The notes: generated by a model from the sequence alone, not told the origin. DNA of 64,000 nucleotides from Pseudomonadota bacterium (GCA_023458055.1 JAEXAW010000006.1:124001-188000), one strand, 5' to 3'; shown: positions 41,355 through 50,001, numbered from the stretch's first letter. A program made the numbers and translations.

Positions 41355-41814
41355 GCGCGGCTTCCTTCTGGTCTTTGGCGGTAAGGCCAATCAAATTGCT
41401 ATGGATAACCGCAATGGAGCGATGGAGCTGCTCCAGTTCCGTAGCGCTCAGCCCTTCGGTCGCGGCGTGGAACAAAGGGTCCGCGAGTGCACGCAGCTCT
41501 TCGACAATCGGGCGGGCGCGTGGCGTGAGAAACAGCTGCCACGCGCGCCGGTCGGCGGGGTCTGCACGGCGTTCCACAAGGCCCGCTTCTTGCAGGCGAT
41601 CAACCATGCGGCACACCGTGATCGGTTCAAGGTCGAGCATTTCGGCAAGATTGCCCTGATTAATGCCCTCATGTCCGACCAATTTAGTAAGGACGCGCCA
41701 TTGCGGACGGGTCACGCCGATACTGCGCGCGCGCTCGTCAAACGCCTTGCGCAAGAGGCGCGAGACATCACCAAGCACGGAGCCGAGATTATCCTGTATC
41801 ATCGTCGCGCACAT
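41347..41814 (-). CDS. MarR-family transcriptional regulator
   Basis: 155 residues from ATG 41814; ATG 41802 is a second option, and neither has a clear ribosome site. Winged-helix pattern VTRPQWRVLTKLVGHEGINQ, LAEMLDLEPITVCRMVDRL and the wing AGLVERRADPADRRAWQLFLT. As first gene of the marR-emrA-emrB row it is probably the local drug-responsive repressor. A TAATAA-N9-TTATTA inverted repeat at its start may be the operator. Confidence 0.9.
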   Translation of the reverse strand: MCATMIQDNLGSVLGDVSRLLRKAFDERARSIGVTRPQWRVLTKLVGHEGINQGNLAEMLDLEPITVCRMVDRLQEAGLVERRADPADRRAWQLFLTPRARPIVEELRALADPLFHAATEGLSATELEQLHRSIAVIHSNLIGLTAKDQKEAAHG

Positions 41815-41834
41815 AATAACTATGCTTATTATTA
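41814..41834. promoter_or_regulatory. Inverted repeat at the marR start, possible operator
   Basis: TAATAA and TTATTA separated by nine bases, in an AT-rich patch of otherwise GC-rich DNA, directly upstream of or overlapping the first MarR codon. MarR repressors usually bind such palindromes of 15-20 bases. Confidence 0.5.
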
Positions 41835-42045
41835 GCAAGCTTTGTGTTAACAAGTGGTGGAGTGGCTGAGTAAAGTTTTGTCGTCTTTACGGTCGCCGCC
41901 AGGCGCGGGGCAGTCAAAGGCCGCGTAGAGCCAACTCTGGATCGCCCAGCCGCTTCGCGACCCGCAATGACGGTAAGGGGTGATCGCACGGGAAGGCAGG
42001 GATTGCCCCTTGACCTTATCTCACAAATCCCCGACGCCTGCGTTC

Positions 42046-42070
42046 GAGGGTTCGACTCCCTCCTATGGCG
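42046..42070 (+). other. tRNA T-arm and acceptor-like fragment
   Basis: GAGGG-TTCGACT-CCCTC makes a perfect 5-base stem with a 7-base loop of the T-loop kind, followed by CTATGGCG where the acceptor 3' strand and discriminator would be. No matching 5' acceptor, D-arm or anticodon arm is seen upstream, so it is not a complete tRNA. It may be a remnant left by an integration event or chance. Bases 41835-42157 hold no gene; ~41936-41983 resembles a common alphaproteobacterial intergenic repeat (CGCAATGACGG). Confidence 0.35.
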
Positions 42071-42157
42071 GGGAAGCAGGCCGTTTCTGACGACCGCATA
42101 AAGCGGAACCGCCTTGGCGCTGTTGGTAGCAAGTGACTTTTGATCACTCCATGAAAA

Positions 42158-42247
42158 GCGCCCGCCAGTTCCGGCCCTTCGGGGCAACCGCTGGTCAGCC
42201 TTGCGGGCTTCGTGCCCCCGCTGACCGGCTGTGGGGCTGGCGGGCGC
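42158..42247. other. Strongly folded 90-base element, possible structured RNA
   Basis: An outer perfect 11-base stem GCGCCCGCCAG/CTGGCGGGCGC (42158-42168 with 42237-42247) encloses a small hairpin GCCC-TTCG-GGGC (42174-42185) and a 10-base stem GCTGGTCAGC/GCTGACCGGC (42190-42199 with 42220-42229) capped by a GGGC...GCCC hairpin. The arrangement is like a three-way junction. It ends 26 bases before the SPFH gene start, within its likely leader. It may be RNA or a palindromic repeat. Confidence 0.5.
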
Positions 42248-42273
42248 GAGGGAGTAAAGGGAAGGGGATAAGG

Positions 42274-43080
42274 ATGGAGCGGCTTTTTGGATTCCTGTTG
42301 CTGGGGATGGTCGTCGGTATCGTCACCGTGGCTTTGCTCGCCAAACGCAAAAGCGTAACCATCCCGCTCGGTAGCACCGGGCTCCTCTATCGCAACGGGA
42401 AATTTGATCATGTGCTGGAGCCGGGACGACACCACTGGTTCGACCTTGGTGGAAAAATGCAGGCGGTCGCGGTGCCCGAAGGCGCGCAACCGCTCTATGG
42501 CCACGAAACCAGCGTGCTGAGCAAAGACCAATTCTCCTTTCGCGTCACGCTGACGCCCATTGTTGCGGTCACCGACGCGCGGCGCTGGTTCGAAGCGCGC
42601 CCGCCGCAGCCCGACTATCGCGTCCCCGGCATGGCGGAATCGCCGCTGGTCACTCTCGAGATTGCCGGGCTGCAGCCCTTGTTGAGCGCGCGCATCCTCG
42701 CTTGGGCCGCGGAGCGCAGCCTTGATGAATTCCTCGCCGATCCCCGCGCGGGCCTTGACGCAATCAAAGACGAGGTAGAAAGCCGCTTTCCCGGGATTGT
42801 GGTTGAGGAACTCCTGTTGACCCAGATCACGCTGCCGCCCGAAGTGCGCAAGATGTTCACCGAGGTCGAACGTGCCCGCCGCGAAGGGCTGGCCGCGCTT
42901 GAACGCGCCCGCGCCGAACAGGCAAGCCTGCGCGCGCTCGCCAACGCTGCGCGCACGCTCCAATCCAACCCGCAACTCGCCCAACTGCGCATGCTGCAAG
43001 CGATGGAAACCGCCAAGGGGGCCAAGACCTTCATTTTGGGCCGCGCCAGTGACATGGCCGGAGGAGTGACGGAGGAGTAG
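42274..43080 (+). CDS. SPFH/band-7 domain membrane protein
   Basis: 268 residues. One N-terminal membrane helix (LFGFLLLGMVVGIVTVALLA), a band-7 domain (~30-190) with VTIPLGSTGLLYRNGKFDHVLEPGRH, and a helical C-terminal region with EVRKMFTEVERARREGLAALERARAEQASL, the coiled-coil of slipin-type proteins. Such proteins organise membrane microdomains or proteases. ATG 42274 has GGGGATAAGG upstream. It is 4 bases before the next gene. Confidence 0.88.
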   Translation: MERLFGFLLLGMVVGIVTVALLAKRKSVTIPLGSTGLLYRNGKFDHVLEPGRHHWFDLGGKMQAVAVPEGAQPLYGHETSVLSKDQFSFRVTLTPIVAVTDARRWFEARPPQPDYRVPGMAESPLVTLEIAGLQPLLSARILAWAAERSLDEFLADPRAGLDAIKDEVESRFPGIVVEELLLTQITLPPEVRKMFTEVERARREGLAALERARAEQASLRALANAARTLQSNPQLAQLRMLQAMETAKGAKTFILGRASDMAGGVTEE

Positions 43081-43084
43081 CGCC

Positions 43085-43528
43085 ATGAGCATCGACAAAA
43101 CCGGCGGATGTCAATGCGGACGCGTGCGCTATCGCGCCGCGCTGGAAAAGCCTGAAGGCTATCTCTGCCATTGCCGCATGTGCCAGCGGGCGACAGGAGG
43201 CTTCGCTGCGTCATTCTTCAACGTGCCGCAAAGCGCGGTCACATGGGAGGGCGAGCCTGACCTCTACCGCTCGAGCCCGATTGCCTATCGCCCGTTCTGC
43301 AAGCAATGCGGGACACCGCTCGGCTTCCGTTTTGTCGAAGGCCCCAATTGCGACCTCACCATCGGCAGCCTGGATGACCCGTCCGATATGCGCCCGACCC
43401 ACCATTTCGGTATCGAAAGCCTCATCCACGAAAGCTGGCTCGACACCGCCGACCTCCCGCGAGACCGCACCGACAGCAATCCCGCGCTGGTGGAGCGGTG
43501 GGCAAAGGCAGGGGTAAAGATGGCGTGA
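43085..43528 (+). CDS. GFA/CENP-V family zinc protein
   Basis: 147 residues with the three zinc motifs of the glutathione-dependent formaldehyde-activating (GFA) fold: GGCQCGRVRY, CHCRMCQRATGG and CKQCGTPLGF. Most members are not formaldehyde enzymes and have no known substrate. The late motif HHFGIESLIHESWL also belongs to the family. It follows the SPFH gene at 4 bases and is probably co-transcribed. Confidence 0.9.
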   Translation: MSIDKTGGCQCGRVRYRAALEKPEGYLCHCRMCQRATGGFAASFFNVPQSAVTWEGEPDLYRSSPIAYRPFCKQCGTPLGFRFVEGPNCDLTIGSLDDPSDMRPTHHFGIESLIHESWLDTADLPRDRTDSNPALVERWAKAGVKMA

Positions 43529-43543
43529 ATCTTATGTTTAACT

Positions 43544-43632
43544 GGCACCCCGAGCTTGTTTCAGGGGCCATAATCGGAATGGCTTTGCCATATAGATGCT
43601 GGAACAGCGATCTGTCGGGCGCCAGCATGACG
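43544..43632. repeat. Intergenic palindromic repeat, family A (copy 4, decayed)
   Basis: Begins GGCACCCCGAGCTTGTTTC but the second arm (GCCAGCATGACGCC) is diverged, so it is an older or hybrid copy. Confidence 0.65.
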
Positions 43633-43692
43633 CCCATATATGAACGAAAACATGGGTGACGGTTCCGGTGGGACTTGCCATAAGCGCTCCCT

Positions 43693-44448
43693 ATGACCAT
43701 TCATCATTTCACCGCCTCTGACGGCATCAGGCTCGCCTATCGCATCGTAGGCGACGATAATCCCCGCAACCTCCTCCTCATCCACGGCCTTTATTCGAAT
43801 GGCGAGATGAACTGGATCAAGTTCGGTCATGCACAAAAGCTGGCGGATGCGGGGTTTCGCGTCATCCTCCCGGACCTGCGCGCCCATGGGAAGAGTGAGG
43901 CGCCGCATGATCCGGCGGCTTATCCCGATGATGTGCTGGCGCGCGATACGGAGGAATTGATCGCGCATTTGGGCCTGACAGACTATGATCTTGGCGGCTT
44001 TTCGCTGGGCGCGCGGACCACAGTGCGGCTCCTCATGCGCGGCGCAAAACCAAAGAAGGTGATCCTCGGCGGCATGGGGCTGGAAGGCTTGACCGGCTGG
44101 AGTGGACGCAAACAGTTTTTCCTCGATGCGATTGATCATTATGACATTGCCAATCGCGGCACCCCGTGGTTCATGGTGGTGAGTTTTATGAAAACGATGA
44201 AGATTGACCGCGAGGGCGCGCGGCACTTGCTGTCGACCTTCACCGATACCGACCCCGAAGCCCTCAAAACTATCACCCAGCCGGTGCTGGTCGTATGCGG
44301 CACGGAAGATGAAGACAATGGCTCGGCCCCAAAGCTGGCCGAAGCGCTCCCCAACGCGACCTATGCGCCGATTCCCGGCACCCATATGTCGAGCGTGACT
44401 GAAGGCGAATTGGGCGATGCGATGGTGAAGTTTTTGAAAGACGCCTGA
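43693..44448 (+). CDS. Alpha/beta-hydrolase
   Basis: 251 residues. Oxyanion region LLLIHGLYSNGEMNW, nucleophile elbow GGFSLGARTT with S104, acid in the VVCGTEDEDNG segment and histidine in PGTHMSSV: a complete serine-hydrolase triad. Substrate unknown; the lid region (FLDAIDHYDIANRGTPWFM) is of medium size, as in small esterases. Stand-alone gene between a repeat and the M2 peptidase gene. Confidence 0.9.
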   Translation: MTIHHFTASDGIRLAYRIVGDDNPRNLLLIHGLYSNGEMNWIKFGHAQKLADAGFRVILPDLRAHGKSEAPHDPAAYPDDVLARDTEELIAHLGLTDYDLGGFSLGARTTVRLLMRGAKPKKVILGGMGLEGLTGWSGRKQFFLDAIDHYDIANRGTPWFMVVSFMKTMKIDREGARHLLSTFTDTDPEALKTITQPVLVVCGTEDEDNGSAPKLAEALPNATYAPIPGTHMSSVTEGELGDAMVKFLKDA

Positions 44449-44544
44449 AATCTTACGACTACTTTATGGCAGCGGTTGTCGCTTGACCCGACTCTGCCAG
44501 TTCGTCACAACGGCAACCATAATAGATCCAGAGAGGCTCTCCCC

Positions 44545-46458
44545 ATGAAAACCAGATTTCTTGTCACGTCCGCGTTGGTTGCGCTGGGCGCAGTGGCGGC
44601 TGTTCCGGCCTATGCCGAGGATGCAGCGCCCGCCGATGCCGCGACCGCCGCGCAAGCGCCCGCTACTACCGCTCAGCCCACCATCGCCGACGCCGAGGCG
44701 TTCATCAAGGCGGCTGAAAAGGCGCTTTATGCTTATACCGTCGATGCAAGCCAGACCGCGTGGGTCAATAGCAATTTCATTACCGATGATACCGATGCAC
44801 TGAACGCCCGGGTCGGCACCGTCGGCACGGAGCTCGCCGTCAAATATGCGCTCGAAGCCGCCAAATATCAAAATGTCGCCGGGCTTTCCGCAGAGAGCAA
44901 GCGCAAGCTCGACATCCTGCGCGGGGGACTCGTCCTGCCTGCTCCGACGCGCGTGGGCGCGGCGACCGAACTGAACGAGATCGCGACCCGGCTCCAATCC
45001 ACTTATGGCAAGGGCAAGGGCACGCTTGATGGCAAGCCGATTTCCGGTTCCGACATTGAGGCTGAAATGGGCACCGTTCGCGATCCCGCCAAGCTCAAGG
45101 AAATGTGGACCAGCTGGCACGACAATGTCGGCAAGCCGATGAAGCAGGATTATGCCCGCATGGTCGAAATCGCCAATGAAGGCGCGAAGGAACTCGGCTA
45201 TAGCGATACCGGTGCGATGTGGCGGTCAGGCTATGATATGCCCCCGCAACAATTTGCAGCGACTATGGATCGGCTGTGGAACCAGGTGAAGCCGCTCTAT
45301 AACGACCTTCATTGCTTCACGCGCGGCAAATTGAACGAGAAATATGGCGATGCTGTCCAGCCCAAAACCGGGCCGATCCGCGCCGACTTGCTCGGCAATA
45401 TGTGGGCGCAGGAATGGGGCAATATCTATGAGCTGGTAGCGCCGCCGGGATCAGGCGACATCGGCTATGATGTCGGCGACCTCCTCAAAGCCAAGGGTCT
45501 TGGCGACCCGTCGCCGACCGAAAACGACCCCTCCAAGCGCGAAGCCAGCGCGCGCGCAATGGTCAAGATGGGCGAGAATTTCTATAGCTCGCTCGGAATG
45601 AAACCGTTGCCGCAGACCTTCTGGGATCGCTCCTTGTTCATCAAGCCGCGCGACCGCGAAGTGGTGTGCCATGCGTCGGCGTGGGATCTCGACAATAAGG
45701 ACGATATCCGCATCAAAATGTGCATCAAGGTGAATGGCGATGATTTTGTCGTGATCCACCATGAACTGGGGCATAATTATTACCAGCGCGCCTATCAGAA
45801 CCAGAGCTTCCTCCATCTGAACGGAGCCAATGATGGCTTCCACGAAGCGATTGGTGATTTCATCGCACTTTCCATCACGCCGCAATATCTGGTCGATATC
45901 GGTCTTCTGGATAAATCCAAGGTGCCGCCCGCGAGCAAGGATACGGGCTTGCTGCTCAAGCAGGCGATGGACAAGATCGCGTTCCTGCCCTTTGGCCTGA
46001 TGGTCGACAAATGGCGCTGGGGTGTATTCGACGGATCGACGACGCCCGCCAATTACAATAAGTCATGGACTGATCTGCGCCTCCAATATCAGGGCATCAC
46101 CCCGCCATCTGATCGCGGTGCGGATGCTTTTGATCCGGGCGGCAAATATCATATTCCGGGCAACACGCCTTACGCCCGCTATTTCCTCGCGCGTATCCTG
46201 CAGTTCCAATTTTATGAAGCGGCATGCAAGCAGGCCGGGTGGAAAGGGCCGCTCCATCGCTGCTCCTTCTATGGCAACAAGACGGTCGGCGCGAATTTGA
46301 ACAAGATGCTCGAAATGGGTGCGTCCAAGCCGTGGCCCGATGCGCTTCAAGCCTTCACCGGCAGCCGCGAAATGGATGGCCGCGCGATGCTCGCTTATTT
46401 CGCGCCGCTCCAGACGTGGCTCAAGCAGCAGAACAAGGGCAAAACCTGCGGGTGGTGA
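44545..46458 (+). CDS. Secreted M2-family peptidyl-dipeptidase (ACE-like)
   Basis: 637 residues from ATG 44545. Signal peptide (LVTSALVALGAVAAVPAYA), an alanine/threonine linker, then an all-helical M2 peptidase. Zinc site: H406-E407-x-x-H410 in VIHHELGHNYYQ and E434 in GFHEAIGD. It is related to angiotensin-converting enzyme and should remove C-terminal dipeptides in the periplasm. With the DPP IV at 25866 it would give two dipeptide-releasing peptidases. An upstream extension of the frame is not signal-like. Confidence 0.95.
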   Translation: MKTRFLVTSALVALGAVAAVPAYAEDAAPADAATAAQAPATTAQPTIADAEAFIKAAEKALYAYTVDASQTAWVNSNFITDDTDALNARVGTVGTELAVKYALEAAKYQNVAGLSAESKRKLDILRGGLVLPAPTRVGAATELNEIATRLQSTYGKGKGTLDGKPISGSDIEAEMGTVRDPAKLKEMWTSWHDNVGKPMKQDYARMVEIANEGAKELGYSDTGAMWRSGYDMPPQQFAATMDRLWNQVKPLYNDLHCFTRGKLNEKYGDAVQPKTGPIRADLLGNMWAQEWGNIYELVAPPGSGDIGYDVGDLLKAKGLGDPSPTENDPSKREASARAMVKMGENFYSSLGMKPLPQTFWDRSLFIKPRDREVVCHASAWDLDNKDDIRIKMCIKVNGDDFVVIHHELGHNYYQRAYQNQSFLHLNGANDGFHEAIGDFIALSITPQYLVDIGLLDKSKVPPASKDTGLLLKQAMDKIAFLPFGLMVDKWRWGVFDGSTTPANYNKSWTDLRLQYQGITPPSDRGADAFDPGGKYHIPGNTPYARYFLARILQFQFYEAACKQAGWKGPLHRCSFYGNKTVGANLNKMLEMGASKPWPDALQAFTGSREMDGRAMLAYFAPLQTWLKQQNKGKTCGW

Positions 46459-46519
46459 TTTCATCACAGCCCAGCGATTATGGGTGAGTTATCTTTGATT
46501 TATTTAGGAGTAAAAGGCG

Positions 46520-47251
46520 ATGCGGGTTATAATCGCAGTCAGTGCCGTTATTTTGGCGGCGACCCCGGCAATGGGACAGACGAGCTTGCAACCTGGAGAG
46601 ACCTTGCTTGAGGTCGCAACATCGGGCGAAGTGCACACACCGCCTGATCTTGCGACCATCAATGCTGGGGTGATGACGACTGGCACAACTCCGCAAAGTG
46701 CGATCGATACCAATTCGCAGGCGATGGCCAAAGTAATCGCAGAACTCAAGGCTGCCGGCGTCGAGGCGCGCAACCTGCAAACGAGCACAGTCAGCCTGCA
46801 GCCGCAGATGAACTACAACGAAAGTGGTGGGGCTCCGCGCATTACCGGTTATGTTGCGAATAATAATGTATCGATCTCTCTCAAAGACCCCACCAAAGCG
46901 GCGAAAATTTTGACAGCGGCCTTTACTGGCGGTGCTAACAGCGTCAATGGGCCATTTTTTACCCTTTCAAATAACGCCAAAGCTCTTGATGGTGCCCGCG
47001 CTGCGGCGGTCGCTCGCGCGAAGGCTCAAGCGGATGTCTATGCGAACGCGATGGGCATGCGGATCACCCGCGTGCTGCGCGTTTCTGAACGCCAGCAGAT
47101 GCAGTCTTACGATCCGATTATTGTCACTGGCAGCATCGTTGACGCAAGCGCTCCTCCTCCGCCCCCGCCACCGGTTGTGGCGCCTGTTCAAGTGGGACAA
47201 GTGCGCCAGACGGTGTCTGTATGGATCGATTATGCGATGGCGCCCAACTGA
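46520..47251 (+). CDS. Periplasmic SIMPL-domain (DUF541) protein
   Basis: 243 residues. Signal peptide (RVIIAVSAVILAATPAMG), then the SIMPL domain (~25-195) with LLEVATSGEVHTPPDLATI, MAKVIAELKAAGVEARNLQTS and ITGYVANNNVSI. Near the end is a run of eight prolines. SIMPL/YggE proteins are linked with oxidative stress protection, mechanism unclear. AGGAG 15 bases upstream of the ATG. It follows the M2 peptidase after 61 bases. Confidence 0.9.
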   Translation: MRVIIAVSAVILAATPAMGQTSLQPGETLLEVATSGEVHTPPDLATINAGVMTTGTTPQSAIDTNSQAMAKVIAELKAAGVEARNLQTSTVSLQPQMNYNESGGAPRITGYVANNNVSISLKDPTKAAKILTAAFTGGANSVNGPFFTLSNNAKALDGARAAAVARAKAQADVYANAMGMRITRVLRVSERQQMQSYDPIIVTGSIVDASAPPPPPPPVVAPVQVGQVRQTVSVWIDYAMAPN

Positions 47252-47320
47252 CGTCGAGGATAGGCACGAACGGTGTGCATGTCTTCCCCCTGTCACGCCA
47301 TCCTGCTATGACCCGCCTGC

Positions 47321-48757
47321 ATGACAAAGAGAACAGACGAAATCATCGATCAGCTTCAGGCTGAATTTTCCGCTTCGGTCCGCCGTTTGCAGGATGCGAT
47401 CCGCACTTATACGTCGACCGGACAGCCGCCCGACCCGGCAACGCGGAAGGATGGCAGCTTTGCCTATCCGGAACTTGTGATCCGCTATGCGGGGGTGGAG
47501 CTTAAATCGGGCAAACAGGCCTTTGCGCGCTTTGATGAAGCGGGCGAATATCGTACCACCATCACCCGACCCAAAATGTTCCGCGATTATTTGACCGAAC
47601 AGTTGAACCTCCTCTTCGACCAATATGAGGTCGAGGTCGAGGTGCGCCGTAGCCGTCAGGAAATTCCTTTCCCCTATGTGCTTGATCCGTCCGGCGAGAT
47701 GGTGTCGGGCACCACGACGCCGCTGGAACTCGCACGTTATTTCCCCGCGACCGAACTGGCCGATATTGGCGATGAGGTCGCCGACGGTCTTTACAACGCG
47801 CCTGACGCGGTGCGTCCGCTGATGCTGTTCGACGGCCTCAGAACCGATTTCAGCCTCGCGCGCCTGCGCCATTATACCGGGACCCCGCCGGAACATGTGC
47901 AGCGCTATATCCTGTTCACCAACTATCACCGCTATGTGGATGAATTTGTGGTGTGGGCGTGTCAGCAGATCGGCAAGGGTCGCTATGTCGCGCTGTCAGG
48001 GGCAGGGGGGCTTTATACCGACCAGCCGGATAGTGACCCCAACCAGCTTGTCGCGGATAGCGCATGGCGGCGGCACCAGATGCCCGCCTATCACCTCATT
48101 GCCGAAGATGGCCATGGCATTAGCATCGTCAATATCGGCGTCGGCCCTTCCAACGCCAAGACGATTACCGACCATCTGGCGGTCTTGCGCCCCGAAGCCT
48201 GGCTGATGATCGGGCATTGTGGGGGGCTTAGGTCGACGCAGCGGATCGGCGATTATGTGCTCGCCCACGCCTATCTGCGCGATGATCATATCATGGATAG
48301 CGTGCTCCCGCCCGAAATCCCGATCCCGCCGATTGCCGAAGTGCAAATGGCATTGGCCCAGGCGGCGGAGCATGTTTCGGGCTCGAGCGGTGCGGATCTG
48401 AAGCGGCGGATGCGGACGGGCACGGTGGTGACGACCGATGATCGCAACTGGGAGCTGCGCTATTCGAGTTCGGCGCTGCGTTTTTCGCAAAGCCGCGCTA
48501 TCGGCATCGACATGGAATCCGCGACGATCGCGGCCCAAGGCTACCGCTTCCGCGTACCTTACGGGACGCTTCTGTGCGTTTCCGACAAGCCGCTCCACGG
48601 CGAACTCAAACTGCCGGGACAGGCCAACCGCTTCTATGAACAGGCGATTGGGGCGCACATGCAGATCGGCATCAAAACCTGCGAATTGATGCGCGACGAA
48701 GGCGCCAAGCTCCACAGCCGGAAACTGCGCGCATTTAACGAGCCGCCGTTTCGGTGA
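47321..48757 (+). CDS. amn: AMP nucleosidase
   Basis: 478 residues, close to the E. coli enzyme. N-terminal AMP-nucleosidase domain (~1-170, with AGVELKSGKQAFARFDEAGEY and FPYVLDPSGEMVSG) and a phosphorylase-like C-terminal domain with NIGVGPSNAKTITDHLAVLRP, MIGHCGGLR and IGIDMESATIAAQG. It hydrolyses AMP to adenine and ribose 5-phosphate, adjusting adenylate pools. Its stop codon lies within a 21-base direct repeat. Confidence 0.95.
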   Translation: MTKRTDEIIDQLQAEFSASVRRLQDAIRTYTSTGQPPDPATRKDGSFAYPELVIRYAGVELKSGKQAFARFDEAGEYRTTITRPKMFRDYLTEQLNLLFDQYEVEVEVRRSRQEIPFPYVLDPSGEMVSGTTTPLELARYFPATELADIGDEVADGLYNAPDAVRPLMLFDGLRTDFSLARLRHYTGTPPEHVQRYILFTNYHRYVDEFVVWACQQIGKGRYVALSGAGGLYTDQPDSDPNQLVADSAWRRHQMPAYHLIAEDGHGISIVNIGVGPSNAKTITDHLAVLRPEAWLMIGHCGGLRSTQRIGDYVLAHAYLRDDHIMDSVLPPEIPIPPIAEVQMALAQAAEHVSGSSGADLKRRMRTGTVVTTDDRNWELRYSSSALRFSQSRAIGIDMESATIAAQGYRFRVPYGTLLCVSDKPLHGELKLPGQANRFYEQAIGAHMQIGIKTCELMRDEGAKLHSRKLRAFNEPPFR

Positions 48758-48798
48758 GGGCATCGAATATAGTTTAGGTGAGGGCATCGAATATAGTA
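48753..48798. repeat. Short direct repeat across the amn stop codon
   Basis: GGTGAGGGCATCGAATATAG T occurs at 48753-48773 and again at 48778-48798, period 25. The first copy contains the amn stop TGA. A recent slippage duplication is likely. Confidence 0.85.
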
Positions 48799-48854
48799 GA
48801 AGCTTCGTAGTCTCCCCCCCCTCAAGGGGGAAGGAAGAAGATGCACCATGCTGA

Positions 48855-49319
48855 TCAAACCGGGTCTAAATGCGAGCGCCGGGGTAGGGGGTTCACGAAC
48901 ATGACGAGGTCAGCCACGGTATAGACTTTGGAGAAGTCCAACGGGTCTTTGCCCTGTGGACAGCGCAGCACGAGCAACACCTCCCGTATCATCGCTTCCC
49001 AGTCGGTTTCTTCGATGATCTCATGTTCCCTGAATGCATCATCGGGATGGGGGGAGTAGGGGCGCGCGTAATAAGACCTATTGAGGACGGTCCAGACCTT
49101 TTCCGCAACGATGGGCGCAACGCCGCGTGCTTCAAAATATTTGATAAATTCGGCGCAGGAAAAGGAAGGGCGCGACGTGAGGCGGGCTTTTCTGATGCGC
49201 TTCGCCATGCGGGTTTCGGCGTTGACCTCTATTGCGGCAACGGCGACAACGCCCCAATACAGAATAAAAGCGCCGATAGCGAAAAAGCCAAACCAGTCAT
49301 ATCCATCAAGCCAATCCAT
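48855..49319 (-). CDS. Small membrane protein of unknown function
   Basis: 154 residues from ATG 49319. One membrane helix near the start (WFGFFAIGAFILYWGVVAVAAI) and a charged cytoplasmic part with no known motif (FSCAEFIKYFEARGVAPIV, DDAFREHEIIEETDWE). A TTG at 49355 would add 12 residues; neither start has a clear ribosome site. A hairpin (49321-49353) lies directly upstream. Codon use is less GC-rich than in neighbours. Family not recognised. Confidence 0.6.
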   Translation of the reverse strand: MDWLDGYDWFGFFAIGAFILYWGVVAVAAIEVNAETRMAKRIRKARLTSRPSFSCAEFIKYFEARGVAPIVAEKVWTVLNRSYYARPYSPHPDDAFREHEIIEETDWEAMIREVLLVLRCPQGKDPLDFSKVYTVADLVMFVNPLPRRSHLDPV

Positions 49320-49320
49320 T

Positions 49321-49353
49321 GACGGAGGAAACAGCAGACCTGTCTCCTCCGTC
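49321..49353. other. Hairpin between the peroxiredoxin gene and the small membrane protein gene
   Basis: GACGGAGGA pairs perfectly with TCCTCCGTC around a 15-base loop. It follows the peroxiredoxin stop without a T run and directly precedes the next start, so it could weakly terminate or limit translation. Confidence 0.6.
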
Positions 49354-49362
49354 AAGATTATA

Positions 49363-49842
49363 TTAGAGCTGGCCGAGCATCGTTTCTGCGCTGGAGACGC
49401 TGAAATCGCCGGGGGCTTCGATGTTCAACTGTTCGACGACGCCATCATTGACGATCATCGAATAGCGCTGGCCGCGCTTGCCCATGCCGAATTTGCTGCC
49501 GTCCATGGTGAGACCTACCGCTTCGGCAAAGTCGCCATTGCCGTCGGCGAGCATGGTGATGGCGTCGGCATTGGCCGATTTGCCCCAGGCACCCATGACG
49601 AACGGATCATTTACGCTGGTAAAGGCGATTTCATCGACGCCCTTGGCTTTGATGTCGGCAGCCTTGTCGACAAAGCCGGGAAGGTGGCGCGCCGAGCAGG
49701 TCGGAGTGAATGCGCCCGGAACCGAAACCAAAGCCACCTTACGGCCCTTGAAATAATCTGTGCTCGAAACCTGTTCGGGGCCTTCGGCGCCGACCTTGGT
49801 GAGGGTGAGTTCGGGAATACGGTCGCCTACCTTGATGGTCAT
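49363..49842 (-). CDS. Peroxiredoxin, Prx5-like, one cysteine
   Basis: 159 residues from ATG 49842 (AAGGAG upstream). Peroxidatic cysteine C49 in PGAFTPTCSARHLPGF, the AhpC/TSA motif of the Prx5 class; no second cysteine is present, so glutathione or glutaredoxin would be the reductant. It reduces peroxides in the cytoplasm. Probably transcribed alone or with the small membrane protein downstream. Confidence 0.94.
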   Translation of the reverse strand: MTIKVGDRIPELTLTKVGAEGPEQVSSTDYFKGRKVALVSVPGAFTPTCSARHLPGFVDKAADIKAKGVDEIAFTSVNDPFVMGAWGKSANADAITMLADGNGDFAEAVGLTMDGSKFGMGKRGQRYSMIVNDGVVEQLNIEAPGDFSVSSAETMLGQL

Positions 49843-50001
49843 CGGTCTTCTCCTTTGTTGTAAAGCGGTGTGCAATATCGTTGATAATGGGACTTAGGCG
49901 CGCGCGTTCAAGGGGTAAAGCGTTTCGAACGATGACCCGTCAAAACTTCCGCAACACTTCAAAGGTGACGCGCGGGACCGGGGCGGCTAAGAGCTTCCAT
50001 C

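Noticed and set aside
41853..42070. A tRNA interrupted by a group I intron, or a permuted two-piece tmRNA
   Set aside because: The piece at 41866 (GGAGTGGCTGAGT) looks a little like a D-arm, but the acceptor strands do not pair and no anticodon arm or tmRNA tag codons (Ala-Asn-Asp-Asn) were found.
41789..42187. Open frame on the minus strand between marR and the SPFH gene
   Set aside because: It contains ESNPRTQASG, a known artefact of reading across a tRNA-like T-arm, and has no ribosome site.
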